Positions 1-11,352 of a stretch of 64,000 bases of DNA are shown here, in pieces (within the stretch, counting starts at the first letter, position 1; each line of letters opens with the position of its first letter). Source of the stretch: [Phialemoniopsis] sp. UDSM-2020 (taxonomy: Eukaryota > Ascomycota > Sordariomycetes > Thyridiales > Thyridiaceae); assembly GCA_018873225.1 (NCBI GenBank), contig JAEILZ010000010.1, positions 248,001-312,000 on the forward strand, written 5' to 3'. The notes beneath the pieces are model-generated. The model saw nothing but the letters and a program-made list of their open reading frames with translations, made no database searches and was not told the DNA's origin. Made by a program: the position numbers and the translations under genes.

Positions 1-426
1 TAAGGTGAGATGCCAGGTGAAGTAGAGCGTGACCAGAACTCCCTTCCACAAGTCTGACATTTGCAACTTGGCGTCACTGATAGACGGTCCCGCAAGGACA
101 CCAACGACAGCGAATGTAGAGTTGATTCCAGTAGATGTGGGCATGTCGCTCTTGGTAAAGAGCCATAGTGTCTTGAGGTGGTAGGCAAGAGCTTTCAAGG
201 GGCTCATCCCATTCGTCTCTACAGAGATATGGCTAATCAGCTTTCGTGATACTCAACAAAGGGCTGCCTCTGAGGGTTTACCTAGAACATGTTCTTGTTT
301 CTCGTTGTCTTCATAACCCATTTTGTGGAAGTACATCTCGTCCGGTCTAATAGTCTGAAAGGGTAGTCGATCCTGAGACTTGGATGATAGAAGCAAGAGT
401 CCGTTATGTAGAGGGGAAGTCAACAT
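1..426 (-). CDS. UbiA-like prenyltransferase, N-terminal part (runs off window)
   Basis: Two exons are visible (426..282 and 218..1) with a 63-bp GT-AG intron, giving about 121 residues before the window ends. Exon 2 contains KALAYHLKTLWLFTKSD, then a hydrophobic stretch ending FAVVGVLAGPS. This matches the first membrane helix region of fungal UbiA-type aromatic prenyltransferases (compare the usual LWLFTRSD start). The family transfers isoprenoid chains to aromatic or quinone acceptors in membranes and is common in secondary-metabolite clusters. The Asp-rich catalytic motifs would lie beyond the window, so activity cannot be judged. The start at 426 is the first in-frame ATG. A TmpA-like reductase follows about 1.2 kb upstream on the same strand, so the two may belong to one metabolite locus. 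Confidence 0.65.
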
Positions 427-441
427 CAATTTATGTTCCAA

Positions 442-1618
442 ATTCGACCTCTTTGGATAGCCCTATCAACTCGGACTTCCTTACTCGGTCCGACAAAAGT
501 GGTGGCTCCGAACGGCGGCCTTTCTTTGATCGAAGGAACAACATGGGCCCTGCAGCTGAACAACGTCATTCCAGTCCATCGAAACAGTGCTAGTTCCAAT
601 GACAAGATCGAAGAGTGTCTCGGCAGCAACTCCACTTGGCAAAGAAAAAGGACTATATGTCGCTGACGAGCGCTCGGATTTGCTGCTTTGAGACACGAGT
701 GGCAGGCTTGGGAGGCAAAAAGCCAAGTATCGTAGAATCTCGGAGAAAGATTTAGTCTTTGCGCCGCAACTTGGCGAGGAGCCGGCTCTTCTGACATCAC
801 GACTTACAGCATCTGCCGCATATCGTGACAGGGTCGTGTTGTTCTTGATGTGCGGTGAGTCAGCATTTCAAGTGGGTTCAGTCTCATCCCTGAATCCTAC
901 TGCATTCTCTCTGAAGCATCATCCTCGCTACCGATACGAATCGAGGTAAGCTTATGCATCCTTGTGGATGAAGCCGAAGGCAAGAGAAAGTAATGTATGC
1001 AGTCATAATGCCTTTGTCATCCAGACTGCAAGAGCCAAGAAGATGATCGGCAGCATGAAGATGCAGGGCACATTCTTCTTTGACCGCTTCGTGGTCCGTG
1101 TGTGGGTACAAGCATTGCTTGAAGAGGTGAAGTGGACCAGAGCGTGCCTCTAAGCGCGGCGTTCAGACCAACAGCACTTCTTCAAGGTGACAGAACGGCT
1201 CGGATACGTTGACTAGTTAAACGTCCTACTGCATTGGAACGTAGATCAGAGTACCGGGGGCCCAAGGGTCAGGCAGCCGGTGGTCGAGGCGAGTTTTCAG
1301 GATTAGGAAGCCGGGACTAGCATTCTGCAGCATTCCTTCGGCATGATCAGCATGAAAAGAGTCTTCCTGAGCCGGGGTTCTCCGACTTTACCGTTCTTGC
1401 ATAACCACACATATGTGCATAACTTTGTGCAGTGTCGTTTCACAACGGTCAAACCGATCATTGGTTGGAATAATGAGTTTGTGCAAACAGTTTACTATTC
1501 TGAATTATAACGCCTTGGTAATCCGGAAAATGCTATGTGTTGCTATGCTTGCCAGAGATGCAGGAGACAAAATCCATGTAGTGTTCCTCAGAGCCAGATG
1601 ATTTACGATGCGATGCCG
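442..1618. other. Intergenic stretch with a short patatin-like relic
   Basis: No intact gene was recognised. The only protein signal is a patatin-like fragment on the minus strand near 586-615, listed separately. Remaining short ORFs carry no recognisable motif and stops occur in all frames. Confidence 0.5.
481..726 (-). pseudogene. Possible patatin-like fragment (relic)
   Basis: One reading frame contains ETLFDLVIGTST (586..615 encodes LFDLVIGTST). This is the nucleophile-elbow region of patatin-like lipases (LFDLVxGTSTGG), but the expected GG is replaced by VS and no flanking domain can be followed. The frame is short and has stops on both sides. It is probably a decayed remnant, or a chance match to a short motif. 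It cannot encode a working hydrolase as seen. Confidence 0.3.
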
Positions 1619-3017
1619 CTATGAATCCCAAATCGGCCCGAAGGCTGGCACTCCCAGCTTTTCCAAGTCGAGGACGAGATCTATCGTCAACTTCGGGTTG
1701 GAAATGACGATCACGGCTTCACTATCCGTTCTCTTATAAAGGTCCATCACAGTGGGCAGAGTTCTTGGCCTTCCCATCGTCGAAGTGTTGTGAATATGTG
1801 CACTCTTTCCAAGACTCAGGACGACCTCTGCAATCTCGGGCCCGTATGTCTCGAGAGGATCCCGGGTCGACCAAAACAAAGTAATCCGTGTCTGCTGTGC
1901 CATAATGACTGGAAGACAAGGCGCGATTCCGGATCCCTTTATGCCTGTCAGCAATTTTGTTGGCAGCCCACGTTGTAGATGAAAAGGTACTTACCGTGGC
2001 AACGAGTACTATACTGTTGAACATGGGCGCGATCCGCAACACACCGCAAGTCGGCGTACGCCGTGCCCAGATCTGTCGAGGAGGGTCGGTGATGACCTTC
2101 TTTGTCCAGTCACCAGCGTTGGAGATGACCACTGAGAATCCCTGCTCCTTAGGATTCTTCACTGTTGCAAATGCGTGCCATTCAAGCAAAGGGCGAGAGG
2201 ATAGTCGAATGGTTGTTCCAGGCTGTGGATCCGTATAACTGAAGTACATTCGTAGGGCGTGCGAAGAGAGTCTCTCAGACTGGACGGCGATCTTGCGGCA
2301 GTTCATCCACGTCGAGATCACAGCGCATGTCGAAATGAACACGAGCCAGAAGTTCGGGCTGGTCAGAAGTCCATAGCTGACATATTCATCGGGCTTTGTG
2401 TTGATGATAACGTCGAGGATGCACAAAGCCCACAACAGGCCGAGACAGGACCAGCCCGCCAGCCGATGAACAAGCTCGAAGGCATTGTGAATCTTGGCAC
2501 GAATAGCCGGGTGGGCCATCACAATGATTGTGAGAAGCAAAAGGTCGAGTGTATACACAACGACGATGAGACACCATTTTGTGACATCTTTGTTGGTCTC
2601 GTTGATGAAGGACAACGACTTCTCAATCGAGAGAAAAATGAACCAAAACGTGGCCGCCACACCGCAGCCACTATGCAGGCCACCAAGATGATATATCTTG
2701 CCGGCTCTCCGTCGAAGCCAGAGAGGCTTGGTCTTGGGAATGGCGGTGAAAATAAAGTAGAGAGCATTCACGATGTGCTCTTCCCGAATGACAATCGAGA
2801 CTGTGAGGTTGATCGAGACCGCCAATGCACAAGTGGCCTCGTTCGGGCTCCCATAGAGAGCCCATTGCCACAAAAATATGACCACGCCCGCGAGGTTGGC
2901 AAGAAAGCATAATGTAAACAGGATTCGGTACTCCGAAGAGAGGAACCTAAACAAACGAACGAGTGACGGAGCTTCAGACTTCTGGTTGAAGGCCACCCTT
3001 GCGGGCTCTGACAGCAT
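1619..3017 (-). CDS. TmpA-like integral membrane flavoprotein (ferric-reductase-like fold)
   Basis: Two exons (3017..1995 and 1936..1619) give about 446 residues. The N-terminal half has several membrane helices. It is followed by RPLLEWHAFA, which matches the FAD-binding segment of ferric-reductase/NADPH-oxidase relatives, and IVLVATGSGIAPCLPVI, the NAD(P)-binding glycine motif, which is split by the intron. Architecture and length resemble Aspergillus nidulans TmpA, a membrane oxidoreductase linked to conidiation signalling, and the reductase-like modules found beside NRPS-like enzymes. The intron acceptor is AAAG rather than YAG; it was chosen because it restores the VLVATGSGIAP motif exactly. 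The nearby CAG acceptor breaks frame. Substrate is unknown. Confidence 0.7.
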
Positions 3018-5454
3018 TTTGGAGTTTGTTGGGGGCGAACGAATGAAATGAGCGAATGAATCAGAGGCGTAGCATCGAGGATGTTATCACACGTGGCAGA
3101 GACCCGAAGGATGTCGACTAGGCACAAGCAAGATGAAGATATGTTGTTGAAATGGCCAACGACGAGCGGCTTCGCCGGGACATCCCCTGAGCCCCTCTCA
3201 CTCCCCTTTCTTTCCATGATACGATCATCAGGCCTTCTATCTTACTACTCCGTATCTCTTACGGGTATGGCATACAGAAATACCGAGGTAGGAGAGCTAG
3301 TCCGACCTCCAATGCGATTAGGAAGGGATGAATGAGGCCGCTCACATGCTAGCATATCTGCATGCTCCACGCATGCGGGCCTAATCTGTGAGTTGGGCTT
3401 GCAAATCATCAAATTTACCAAGACAATCTCGACCTTCCCAGCCATCTGGTTCTTGGACGGGAAGTTTGCTAGTGTTGCATGGGCAGATGATTATTGTGAT
3501 CATCCATAGGGTAGGCATGGTCGCCTGTCCTGACCAGTTCGATGTTGAGATACATTGTACTTCCGAAAGTCCGTGGAAGTATCTCGAGCTCACGACATGT
3601 CTGGCCCTGTCTTCCAGTCCGACGATCTCTTGACTTGCCACGCCCTGTCCCAAAAGAGCCAAGATGATGCTCTAGGTTTGGTAAGTATGCTGGTGATCGA
3701 ATGTCGGTCAAGCCGACGGACTGTTAGAACAAATCATTTCACGGAGACGAACCCACAGCGGACCTCCACAAGCTTAGTTGGGAGTTGGGACCCCGGGGTC
3801 AGTGGGAGCGACGCGGAATTAACAGGGCTGGGTTTGCTGCGGCGAGGCGCTACGAGCGCCAACATAGTCGATCACAGACGACCCCAGTCAAGCAGACTGG
3901 GTTTCTCGGAGGGATTATTGCAGAACCATGAGGCCGGATGTGACTGACGGCCCAGATGGGCATAGGAGTCGAAGCCTACTTCAGCCAGACTTTCCTCATC
4001 GTCCACAATATCTTGTCTCTTGGCAATGAGTGACATGGTTGATCCACTGCTCGAATGCAAAGACGAGAGACGAGTAAGGTGGTGACAAAGCAAGATAATC
4101 ACGAGTGACTGACAGCTGTCAGTCGTATGCTACCGGTGTGCCTAAGTGAAATGGCATGTGGATATCGTTCTAGGACCCTAGTCTTCTTTATTGAGCCTGC
4201 TGCAGAAACCTGACTTACCATCCCCTGTCCTGTTCCAGCTGTTGGTCCGACACTGTTCGGCGCAGACCCCGGCAGTTTTCCAACCATCGTTCGTCGGACT
4301 AGCACCCCCAACCCTGTCCCTCGACAGAGTGGGCCCATAAGGACCGCTGTGAGCACCATTCGTGAATGTTATCTACGTAAGGAGACAGGTAAAATGCCTT
4401 CCCGGAATTCTTATTAGATAATCCAGCAGATCTACACTGAATCTGGAGTTCTTCAGTTTTGTGTTGGGGTGTGACGAGACCGAGGCCTTGGTCAGCGGAT
4501 CGTGTCCCCTCCTTCCTTTCGGGCTTTGCCGCTTTTGCCAAGGATCCTGTCTTGCTAGTCTTTTTTTCATCTCGTGCCCTTCTATTCTTCCAGAAATTTA
4601 GTCTTTCTGGCCCGAAGTTCCAGGCTCTTTCGTGCCTTGACTAGCAAAACAAGAAACAAGATGCCAAGCTCCGTTCCACGAATGGGCCGATAGCTGTCGA
4701 AAAAGTCAGGAATGTACGAAGTAACAGTCTGTTAGCCTTATCCGCCTAGTTCACACTTTGTTGCCCTAGATCCACATAGCCAATCTTCATTTTTAATGCT
4801 GCCTGCCACACAGACATCATGGGGATCGAGTCGACCCGCTGCCAGTCGTCAGACTATACCAGAATAGGGAAACCGACTGCAGTTCACCAAGGATTCTTGG
4901 CTGGCTCAAACAGCGGGTACTTCTTTTACGATTTTTAGGAAATGGAGCTCCGTCAGAACCTTCATGGGTGCCCCTGTTCTTGGCTTCCGGGGCTGCCCCG
5001 GTTGACCGCCGTTGAAGAACAGGGGTAGTGCGAGAGCTCATATCTGGTCCGACGACGATGGACTTGGCCCGTGCAACGGCAACCTTGAAGTTTAATTTGA
5101 CGTGCTTTCGGTGGCGATCAACCCTGGTAAGGTTAGCCTATCCCATCTTGCCAAACACAGTAAGCCACTGCCGATCAAGTGCCGGCGTTTGGGGATGCAA
5201 GGATACGCGCGGCGTAGAAAATGAGGATACCGTTAGTCCGCCGTGTTTGCCGTGTCCTAGGCAGCTCCTTGGTTTTCGAGGCAAGTTGGCCAGATGGTCA
5301 CGAGTAGCATGAGTGGCTGGCTGGTAACGACTGTCGATTAAAATTATTACTTGCTGATACTGAAGAGAAGAATAAAGTACAGTAACATCTAAGTTTAAGA
5401 ACAGCATAAGGGCACTTTATGCAAGACTACACCCTATGTAATCTTGCACAATTC
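3018..5454. other. Long intergenic region, nothing recognised
   Basis: About 2.4 kb lies between the TmpA-like start and the CFEM receptor stop. Only short ORFs without family motifs are present, and no repeat family, tRNA or transposon end was recognised. Confidence 0.5.
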
Positions 5455-7103
5455 TCAAGAGCAGTTCGAAGGTGCAGCCTTGATCACCGTCTCGCTGGCA
5501 AAAGGTGTGGCTCCGTGGCCCTTACCAATCAGAGACCGCTCATCCAGCTCATAGTACGCCTTGTTGTCACGGTTCATCGAGCGGTCCTTGTGGCTACGGC
5601 TCCCAGTCCAGTTGCCACTCTGGTCATGACCGGTACCCTTGCTCATGGCCGAGCTCATCTTTGCAGCAATAGTCTGCATTGCGTTTGGCCAGACGTGCTT
5701 GAACAAGTGCCTAATCGCAGGTAGACTGGCTGCCACCATTCCGAGTTCAGTCTCCCAGATGGACCAGATGGTAACCTCGACAAGTTCCCCTGGAATTTGA
5801 CTTAGCATCTTCGCTTCCGATAATCTCAAAGAATTGACTTACACGTTGGGTCTGTTGTCTTGCCCAGGTTGACCAAGAATGGAAGGCGGATGATACTGAA
5901 TACGGTGACACTATTGATGAAGTTAGCCAAGATCGCAGATTAACAGCTTCACCCAATTGTAACTCGAACACTTACACAGTACCGAGACTAAAGATGATGA
6001 AGAGCTGGATTCGTTGACGGTTCTTGACTTGCAGCTTGTAGAGCTCCGGCAATGGCATCAGCAGGATCATGATGTCGCACACCATGTGGATGGCGCCAAA
6101 AGCGTAGGTCTGCACGTTCAAGTTGTTGCACTTTCCGGTGTGCTCACCATCCCACGAAGTCCAGTTGAACGATGCAGGTAGGCACTGCAGCGCCGTTGTG
6201 GTCAGGGTTGCAACGCAGCTCAGTGCAACAAACACGCCAAGTGCCAGGACCCATCTTCTGAAGGCGCGGGCCGGGAAGATACCCCAGAGGAAGAAAAGGA
6301 TGGATATTTTGGTGGCGTAGAGATGAACACTGTACATCATCATGTCGATATAGAAGAGCTTCAACAGCTGGTATAAGTCGTCGAAAGGCGTGATGTCCCA
6401 GATATGTTTACCGAAGCCAAGATTGGCGACTGCTTGCCGTTAGTATCTTTGGATCAGAACTTGACAAATGAGGAATTATCGGGAATACTAACTCGTGACC
6501 TGGAGATATATGTATGGGATAGTCGCCAACTTGATGATGTTAGAATATGGTTGAATGTGAGTGTGATCTCATTGCACTCACTCCGGCGATGATAATGAAA
6601 ATATCATCGTAGCCCAGTTTTCCAAGAATATGAAGCTTGGAGAATATCCGCAAGATGACACAGAACTCGGCCAAGATACATGCGGCAAGGGCGTGAGTCT
6701 TGAAGCGAGTTTGCTGGCTTTGCACCGGAACGCCGCAAGCCATGTTTTGGATCCGTACCATTGCTGCGCAGAGTCAGTCTTCGCCATCTCTATCAAATTG
6801 ACGTGGTGGTCTTACTCAGGGTCTCTTTGACTGAGCAGCTCTGAGCCACACAGAGCTGTGTCAGGCCTGCAAAGGTCGGGTCCGTACAGAGGCATGTTGA
6901 GTTCGTCAAGTCACATGGCGATTGAGGAATAACCTGCGTAACACATTGCAGCTGAAAAGCCCGTCAGTATTCATATCTCATACCTACGTAAGTAGTGAAC
7001 TTACACCACATGCAGGCAGTTGGGCGGCGAGGTCGGCAAAACCGTCGGCGCACACCACGGTAGCCAAGGCCCCGAACACCAGGGAAGCGGAAAGAAAGCG
7101 CAT
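5455..7103 (-). CDS. CFEM-domain seven-TM receptor (Pth11-like)
   Basis: Seven exons (7103..7005, 6951..6816, 6763..6582, 6529..6493, 6429..5976, 5910..5843, 5789..5455) join in frame to 436 residues. Residues 1-18 are a signal peptide. A CFEM domain follows with LPACGLQCVTQVI, SPCDLTNSTCLC and LCVAQSC, giving seven of the eight usual cysteines (the eighth could be the Cys at the signal end). About seven hydrophobic helices follow, with LGFGKHIWD between them, as in the fungal rhodopsin-like Pth11 class. The C-terminal cytoplasmic tail is polar. Pth11-type receptors sense surface or host cues in plant-associated fungi; the ligand here is unknown. Exon 4 is only 37 bp and intron 3 uses an AAG acceptor. 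Confidence 0.85.
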
Positions 7104-8590
7104 GTTAACGACTGGGGCAAGGACGCTATCGGAACTGGCGAATTCCCAAGAGAAGCAAGTGCACGGCCGGAGCACCAAGACAAGACAATGTGCAAAGTGG
7201 TCCGCGGCGATGTGATATATACCCAAGAGTCAGGAACCAAAGACAATTGAGATAAACGAAGGCCCCTGAATCCCGACAAGGGATAACAAAGATCTCTCAA
7301 TCTCCTGAAACAGAAGTTTGTCGGTCTGCTTTAAGATCTGCGAGACCAGTCCGCCGATACCTACCAAGCAAAACCTACAAGCCGGCAGTGAGAGTCGCAC
7401 TCACTCCTGCACAAGGTATCGACAAGCCTTGATCCTACCAACATTTCACGGGCATTGAGCGGTAATATGAATGCTAGTCCAGGGTCTTCAATTTCTTCTC
7501 TTAGACTGGATCCTGATATTCATGATCTGCGGTCATTTTCGAAGGCCACCGACGCTCCAGTAGTCTGGCTCACCAGGCTAAACCTTCCACCTCGGACTGA
7601 TTCAGTAGGGCAGCCCTAGGTTTGACAGGTACTTTGATAGAGTGAACAAGGGCTTGGTCGTTTGCCTTGGAAGTTAGTCAAGCCCACCAGCTACTTGGTG
7701 CAAGGGTTGAGAGAAACATTTTCGAAGCCTCCAGGACCCTGGCAGAAAACGGCGTTGCATTCTAGAGACTTGACTCTGGACTAGGGCAGTGCCGATCGGT
7801 ATTTCTGCGGTAGCCACAGCCCTACCTCTGGGACGGACCGTTGGGCTAGAGGCGGCTGGCGCACGGAGTTACGGAGACATTCGCGGCAGGGGGCGTTCTT
7901 CCGGGACCAGGGGGCTTGTCAGTGACGAACTCGTTCAATTACAGTTGAAACAATGGTAATCACCCCCCAGCCAGTCTGGGTTACCCGCCGTCTGCTCGAC
8001 TACCAAGGGACCCCTGCTCGCTAAACTACCGCCGCTAAAGGACACATCCCCGTTAGTCATCCAGCCCAACGAATTGCTTTGATGAGTAAAACAGGATTTT
8101 TTCCAAGCTTGAGGGAGGGACTTTTGTCGTTGGTGATCCAGTTGACTTGGCATTGTGGGCAGCAGAAGAGACAAGTTCGTCCAACATGACGAATAACACC
8201 ACAACTAGCTAAATTCCGCTCTACAAGTAGTCCTCTCGACCCTTGTTTCTTCTCCGTCTTCTTTACCAGATCGGCCATCTCTTCTCCATTGTACGAGAAA
8301 CCAACCGCAAGCATGTGGACTCGTATGCAGTGGTACCAAGGAGAAGAGAGGAGTGAGTGATCCCGAGTGCCAACCTGAGCGAATCCGTCCCGCACCAAGG
8401 ACTTCTCGACAGATCAGTTCCTGAATGAAATGAGCCTACACAACAGTCCACAGATTAAGCCTCCCACAGCAGACGGAACGAACCCATGCTCCACTTTCTT
8501 GCTTCCCGCCCCAGGGCCTCTTTCTCCTTTGGGCCTGCAGGGTATCGTGTAGGGGTGTTTTGGGGAGGATGGGGCGGTGAGCGGTACGAG

Positions 8591-8615
8591 GTACAGAGTA
8601 CAGAGTACAGAGTAC
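8591..8615. repeat. Short tandem repeat, unit GTACAGA, about 3.6 copies
   Basis: The heptamer gtacaga repeats without error from 8591. Copy number in such repeats usually varies between strains. Confidence 0.9.
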
Positions 8616-8975
8616 ACATGCAGGCTGCAAACATACGGAGTACGTGTCGACATGAACGACAACTGACAGGCACCATTTCCCCGCCCACCAATGGCGAATT
8701 CCTTTCCTGGGCGGACTCCTCCCCCTGGCGAGGTGCAGATGTCCCCAGCCCCGGCATTTGCCCTCGCTTCTTTGGGGAACATTGCTCAGAATCTAGGATG
8801 GTGGTGTGTCTTGGTAAAGGCGTCTATTCCGCATTGATTGAGCACCCTTTACCAGTCTCACTCCGTACCCACCACGACATCTTGTAAGATGGCGATGACA
8901 ATTTGCGAACCTGTCATGCTTGTCAGGGTGCCGGCGAGGCCGCTGAAGCAATCGCCGGACGCACATCTCGAGACG

Positions 8976-8982
8976 TATAAAT
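8976..8982 (+). promoter_or_regulatory. TATA-like box of the peroxidase gene
   Basis: TATAAAT lies 165 bp upstream of the peroxidase ATG at 9147, followed by a pyrimidine-rich stretch typical of fungal core promoters. Inferred from position only. Confidence 0.4.
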
Positions 8983-9146
8983 GATAGACACTTCTCGTTC
9001 TTCCAATGACTAAAAGAAGCTCTCTCATTCGCAGTCGCTCTTTTCTGTGCATCTTCTATACACTCATTTAGTACCCCCCAAGCTTGTGTCCAGTCACGCA
9101 CACCTCGCCGCAAACAGACAGGTCGCGTCCAACCAGCATTAACACC

Positions 9147-10736
9147 ATGAAGCCTTTTACCTTTTATTCGCTGGCTCTGCTTGCCAAGCAGGCAGTAGCT
9201 ATGCCTACCATTGACCCTGACACCCCGATCCCGCTCAGCGCCTTCAGGTCCCACGTCAGGGCCGGCGAGGGCGGTGTCCCCCACGCGATTGACGCGGAGA
9301 TGATCCGCAAGTACGCGTCGCAAGTTCCCCCGTGTCCCGCTCTGCAAAAGCGTGCTGTTCCCTTCGATCCCAAGAAGCAGCTCGTCGATGGTACGTGTGA
9401 CCTCCAAGATGATTTGTTGTCATAGACGGTCCAGCTAACAGATTGCAGTGCACGGTGATCACGAGTTCCAGCCCCCCAACTGGGAGGCAGGCGGTAAGCA
9501 CACCCAGGTCTTGATACGTGATCATGAATCTAACGAATCATAGATGTTCGTGGTCTTTGCCCGGGCTTGAACACTCTGGCGAACCACAACTACTTGCCTC
9601 GCAACGGTGTTGCAACCGTGAGTTGTGCCTGTGGATTTTATGCACAAAGATGTGTCAGCTAACTCGGTGTTCTGCAGTGGACCCAATATGTCACTGCTGT
9701 TGGCAAGGTCTGGGGCATGGCACCCGACATTGCCGCCGTCCTCACCACCCTCGGTGTCGTTCTCGGTGGTGACTTGATCTCCGTCTCGCAGGGCGGTTGG
9801 TCCAAGTACATGAACAACAACCTGCTTGGCCTGCTCGGCACTCCCCGCGGTCTCGACGGCTGCCACCCCTTCTTCGAGGTCGACGGCAGCCCGACCCGCG
9901 GTGACCTGTACGACCCCACCGGCGACAACAACAACATGAACATGAGCTACTTCATGGACCTGTACAACCTGCAGAAGGACGCCGAGGACCCGAACTACAG
10001 CATCGAGGTCCTCTACAAGCACAACCAGAACCGCTGGCACCAGACCATTGGCACCAACCCGTACGCTTGGTTCGGCCCTGCCAGCGGCTGGCTCGTCCGC
10101 GCTAGCCCTTACTCCTTCATTGCCCGTCTCGTTGCCAACCGCTCTGCCGAGTACCCCGATGAGGGCAGGCTCGACAAGGAGAACCTCAAGAGCTTCTTCT
10201 CCGTCTACGGCCCCGAGGACAACATGACCTACGTCGTCGGCCATGAGCGCATCCCCGAGAACTTCTACCGCCGCCACTTCACCGACTACGGTGTTCTCGC
10301 CAACGCCCTCGACATCATCACCTACAGTGCTCCTGAGGTCCTGAGGTAAGTCAACGGTGGATCCTTGTCTGTCAAGGAAGCGATTACTAACAATGCCTCT
10401 CACAGCATCGGCGGCAACACCAACGGTGTCAACACCTTCGTCGGCGTCAACCTCGACGACCTGTCTGGCGGTGTCCTCAACGCTGCGAACCTGCTGCAGG
10501 GCAACAACCTGATCTGCTTCGCTCTCAACGCCATCAGGACTGTGTCCCCCAACGCCCTGTCCTCGGTCTACGCCACCCTCGCCACCGTCACGGATCTCGT
10601 CTTCGCTGCTATCGAGCCCGTCATCGGCGTCATTGGCTGCCCCGTCTACGGCGACCTCTCTGTGAACGGCACCAACTGGCTGGACTTCAACAAGGCCCAG
10701 TACCCTGGCTTCAAGAAGGCCGGTGGTGGTTGGTAA
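9147..10736 (+). CDS. Secreted heme-thiolate peroxidase (chloroperoxidase/Peroxidase_2 family)
   Basis: Five exons (9147..9390, 9449..9493, 9544..9617, 9678..10345, 10406..10736) join to 453 residues. A signal peptide covers about residues 1-18. RGLCPGLNTLANHNYLPRNG is the heme-thiolate signature; the Cys of CPG is the proximal heme ligand. FEVDGSPTRGDLY matches the distal E-x-D acid-base motif. The family halogenates or oxygenates aromatic and aliphatic substrates with hydrogen peroxide, outside the cell. The protein is longer than classical chloroperoxidase, matching the longer ascomycete subgroup. The CDS is GC-rich with strong codon bias, suggesting high expression; that bias also creates a long spurious antisense ORF. 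Confidence 0.9.
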
Positions 10737-11352
10737 ACGACTGACACGAGAAACTCGCCCAAGATTTGTATACATTAGCCTAGCATTAATCTTCATTGTA
10801 TAAATTTACCTGTATAATCTTTTAAGATTGTAGTCCCCACTTTCGTCTTGCCACAGGTGAGCATAATATTTATGCATGGAAATGTGCAAAACCTCGTATT
10901 TTATGCAGAGTTCGACTTGAGTCGAACGATGAACAGAAGCATGGGCGGATGTGACCGGAATTATTAAGTGCTTCTCCGTTACGGTTGTTCCATAAAACAG
11001 CTCTCTCAAGTGCATATCTCGTCTTAATGAATACTCTCACCCTGTGTGATATGCGTGTGTGCTTACGAATGCGGCGATATGAAGGGCTAAATCCGGTACG
11101 ACCTCGAGGTGAGCTAAATCCGCTAAGAGCCTCGCCCCGATTGTTGCATATTAGCTCACTTGTCTTGTGTATACCGATAGGCATGCAATTACAAGACACG
11201 GCTCAATACCCGCTAGGGATGTTGTTTCTGTCCGAGAAAGCCTGTTTTTCAAGTATATAATGTCCGTTTCCTCTGCTGGTAGAGATATAGAGAGCTCAAG
11301 CTCATAGTTGCATCATCGTCCTTCATACCCTCACTGAATAACAAGAATCAAA
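10737..11352. other. Intergenic between peroxidase and SDR
   Basis: No gene was recognised. It contains two copies of gctaaatccg (11086-11095 and 11113-11122) and a TATATAA box at 11254-11260, 93 bp before the SDR start. Confidence 0.5.
11254..11260 (+). promoter_or_regulatory. TATA box of the SDR at 11353
   Basis: TATATAA lies 93 bp upstream of the ATG, a usual spacing for a fungal core promoter. Positional inference. Confidence 0.4.

Larger units (their letters stand above)
7104..9146. other. Long intergenic region upstream of the peroxidase
   Basis: No gene was recognised in about 2 kb. It holds a 7-bp tandem repeat at 8591-8615 and, near its right end, a TATA-like box at 8976-8982 ahead of the peroxidase. 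Other ORFs are short and motif-free. Confidence 0.5.

Noticed and set aside
2259..2912. 217-residue plus-strand ORF opposite the TmpA-like gene
   Set aside because: No motif, and it overlaps clear membrane and FAD-binding segments on the other strand.
7935..8782. Several overlapping minus-strand ORFs upstream of the peroxidase
   Set aside because: Low-complexity, translate the 7-bp repeat, and show no splice-consistent domain.
9522..10796. 424-residue minus-strand ORF opposite the peroxidase
   Set aside because: It mirrors the GC-rich, biased codons of the real gene, is Val/Asp-repetitive and has no family motif.
11086..11122. Two direct copies of gctaaatccg as transposon ends
   Set aside because: Only 10 bp, close together, with no element between them.
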